Positions 62,001-64,000 of a DNA stretch of 64,000 nucleotides are shown piece after piece; positions within the stretch are counted from its first letter, which is position 1; each line of letters starts with the position of its first letter. Below the pieces are notes generated by a model. That model saw only the letters and a list, made by a program, of their open reading frames with translations, had not been told where the DNA came from and searched no databases. Origin of the DNA: Acanthopleura granulata (taxonomy: Eukaryota > Mollusca > Polyplacophora > Chitonida > Chitonidae); assembly GCA_016165875.1 (NCBI GenBank), contig JABBOT010000033.1, forward strand, positions 1,769,575 to 1,833,574, given 5' to 3'. The translations under genes and the position numbers were made by a program.

Positions 62001-64000
62001 CATTTAATTCGAAAAGGAGTTGATCCACTGACCCTAATACTGACCTGATGTTCTGAGCGGGCAAGAAAGACAGTTTGATAATTTAATGACATGGCTGTCG
62101 TGCTGCGCAATATCCTCTGGTAGATGGGATGTAACACGTGATAAGCCGTATTATTCAGTTGAACGTTTGGTGCGCCCCGATGCTTTATCGCCCGATGCCT
62201 TGTTAAAGTTTAATAAGAAAGGCTGATTGTTTGTCATTATTCTCCCCAGTGACTTTCAAGAGAAAACCTGTTCATATACCGTGACAAGCGGAGCGCTCCG
62301 AGGGTCGTGCATGTATAGAGGTATGATGACCAGTGGAGTGTACGCCTTGATGGATTCAAGAATCACATCGGTAGAAAGCGAGATAAGAGAACATCACAGG
62401 GCATAGGATGGTTATGACATGGCGACCAGCAGAGTATGGTTGGCTAAAGAAATTCTGTGGAAGTGTCTAATGACTATATATATTTCAGATTTTTGTCCAG
62501 TCAACGTGAACTACACAACCTTAACTAAGCCTGCTGGTGGAAAGTATGTAAATTACAGTGTGGCACAGACAAGATTTTCATAATGTTTTGTGAAGGACGC
62601 TGTACTTGACATAAGAACACGCCCCGCCCCCAAAAGAATGCACGTTAACAAGCTCATAACGGTCTCAAAATAGTACTTCTGGTCGTTAAAATGAAGAACA
62701 AATGCTCGAATTTGGGGAAATTGAGGGTAACGAACTTTTCTAAATGGAGAAATAGTCGAATTTTTGGTAGAGACTGAACGTCCATTGGGTTCATGAAGAC
62801 TATTGTTGCCATGGCACCACGTGGTGTTATCCAATTAATATTGATGCACTCAGTTCAATGACACGGCCGACTTGATTTAGTACGAATTTGGTCAGCAACT
62901 GATGTCTGCTCTGCCCTAGGCGAGATCATTTAGCGGGTATTTAAATAATAGCCTGAGGATATAAACGAATGTATGGAAGGCACTCGCGCTAATGTGGGGT
63001 GTTCCAATCCCAACGTGAATTTTGCGACCGAATTTCAATGAGAATTCGATGTCACTTTTCTTCCGGATAAATCTGATGTGATTGCAAGACCGATTTTCCG
63101 ATCTCGAAAATGCTGTATCATTATGGAACACCGTTTTGATCTGTTTCAATGGGACCTTCTTTGAGACGGATAGCTTCTCCGTTACACATGTCCATATAAC
63201 GCTATTAGAAGGATATGTATAACAGTATAGTCCCTGCACGTGCCATTGCCGTTCCACTATTGCGCATGTGTTATTGTGCATCGTCGCCATTCAACTCAAG
63301 GGGAGGAAATTCTATCACTCCTCATGGTTTGAGGCGTACATTAGCTTTACGTTACTGTCAGTACCAGCTAACGGCAGATACTGTTAACAAGGACTGATGG
63401 AGAACAGGAGGACGCATTCCTCAAGGGCATTTCTCACACAGGTCCTAATTTAAAACACGGCATTAGATGTTGTCTCAGACCCTAAACATTAAAATTTTAA
63501 CCACCGCATTAATGCTATCTTGAGAAAAACACACCCTAAAACGGAGTATTGTGAAGATCTCTTAAATTTGGACATGAAAGAACAGGCCACAATAAAACGA
63601 AATACGCATCGTCTAAAAGGCCATATCACGGTTATTTCTAATATGGTCTTCTTTTGGCGGGTATTGTTTCCAGCCGCTAAAAGGGAAATAATGATTGAGA
63701 TGGTACTGGGGATTTTTTGGCCCATATTATACAATGTGAAGAACAGTGATGTCACAGATTCTTTCCGGCTTCTAGACATTTTCTCGTTGGTACATATCTG
63801 TGTTCTTAAATATACATGTAATACCACACTTGCATTTGTATCTCACGTGGAAGTGTAACAGTTGCAGTGTGTTTAGCAGCAAAAAAAAAAACAAAAACAA
63901 AAACAAACAAAAACAAAAAGAAGAATCTGTGCCCTCACTGTGATGCAACCTCTTAAATTTCGTCCAAAGTTCCATCGTAGCACCACTGTCTTTGTTCCCA
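62000..64000. other. Downstream unique DNA ending near a CAAAAA-type microsatellite
   Basis: Only an A-rich (CAAAAA)n stretch at about 63881-63921 stands out. Two 112-codon ORFs at 63489-63858 overlap on opposite strands and look like chance. Confidence 0.4.

Noticed and set aside
63489..63858. Two 112-codon ORFs on opposite strands
   Set aside because: They overlap almost fully on both strands and neither has a domain or splice context.

Overview
This is animal nuclear DNA: AT-rich, full of stop codons in all frames, with dispersed SINE copies, minisatellites, ancient repeats and one clear single-exon gene. The abundant SINE family (tRNA-like head, conserved core, 3' end reading TTGAGTACGGCGTAAAACACC then an (AAAT)n tail) and the type of rhodopsin-like GPCR suggest a lophotrochozoan, most likely a mollusc or a close relative. 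That assignment is inference; nothing here fixes the species. There is no bacterial-style gene organisation, CRISPR array, rRNA or genuine tRNA.

The only gene I can support is a 373-residue class A G-protein-coupled receptor at 60192-61313 (+), with a good splice acceptor 43 bp upstream of its start codon, so at least one 5' UTR exon lies upstream, perhaps far away. The remaining roughly 62 kb is intergenic or intronic.

Layout. 0-5.7 kb: mostly unique DNA, a nested palindrome at 801-833, two SINE copies, and one half (2330-3000) of a long-range duplicated repeat whose partner is at 56640-57300. 5.7-15 kb: SINE copies plus two 1.0-1.1 kb LTR-like blocks in opposite orientation (6062-7100 and 13640-14720), a 78-bp tandem repeat and a G-rich minisatellite. 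16-18.2 kb: a SINE with a different tRNA-like head and SINE fragments. 18.37-18.9 kb: a decayed 21-bp array that on the minus strand reads as heptads (V-E-S-x-V). 19.2-27.3 kb: an unusual array of diverged units of about 0.9-1.3 kb (unit spacing wider where SINEs and a 150-bp repeat interrupt it), each with a fossil SINE tail. 28-29.1 kb: clustered copies of an approximately 140-bp repeat also found at 34.4, 50.4, 51.9 and (inverted) 57.8 kb. 30-54 kb: scattered SINEs, often in head-to-head opposed pairs, and a CpG-richer island at about 42.1-42.4 kb. 55.1-55.5 kb: a clean 5 x 73-bp minisatellite. 57.3-60.1 kb: sequence upstream of the GPCR. 61.3-64 kb: downstream sequence.

No multi-gene system can be shown. 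The most unusual structures are the 19-27 kb diverged long-unit array, the heptad-encoding 21-bp array, and the inverted LTR-like pair with differing numbers of enhancer-like repeats. All repeat limits were found by eye and are approximate.
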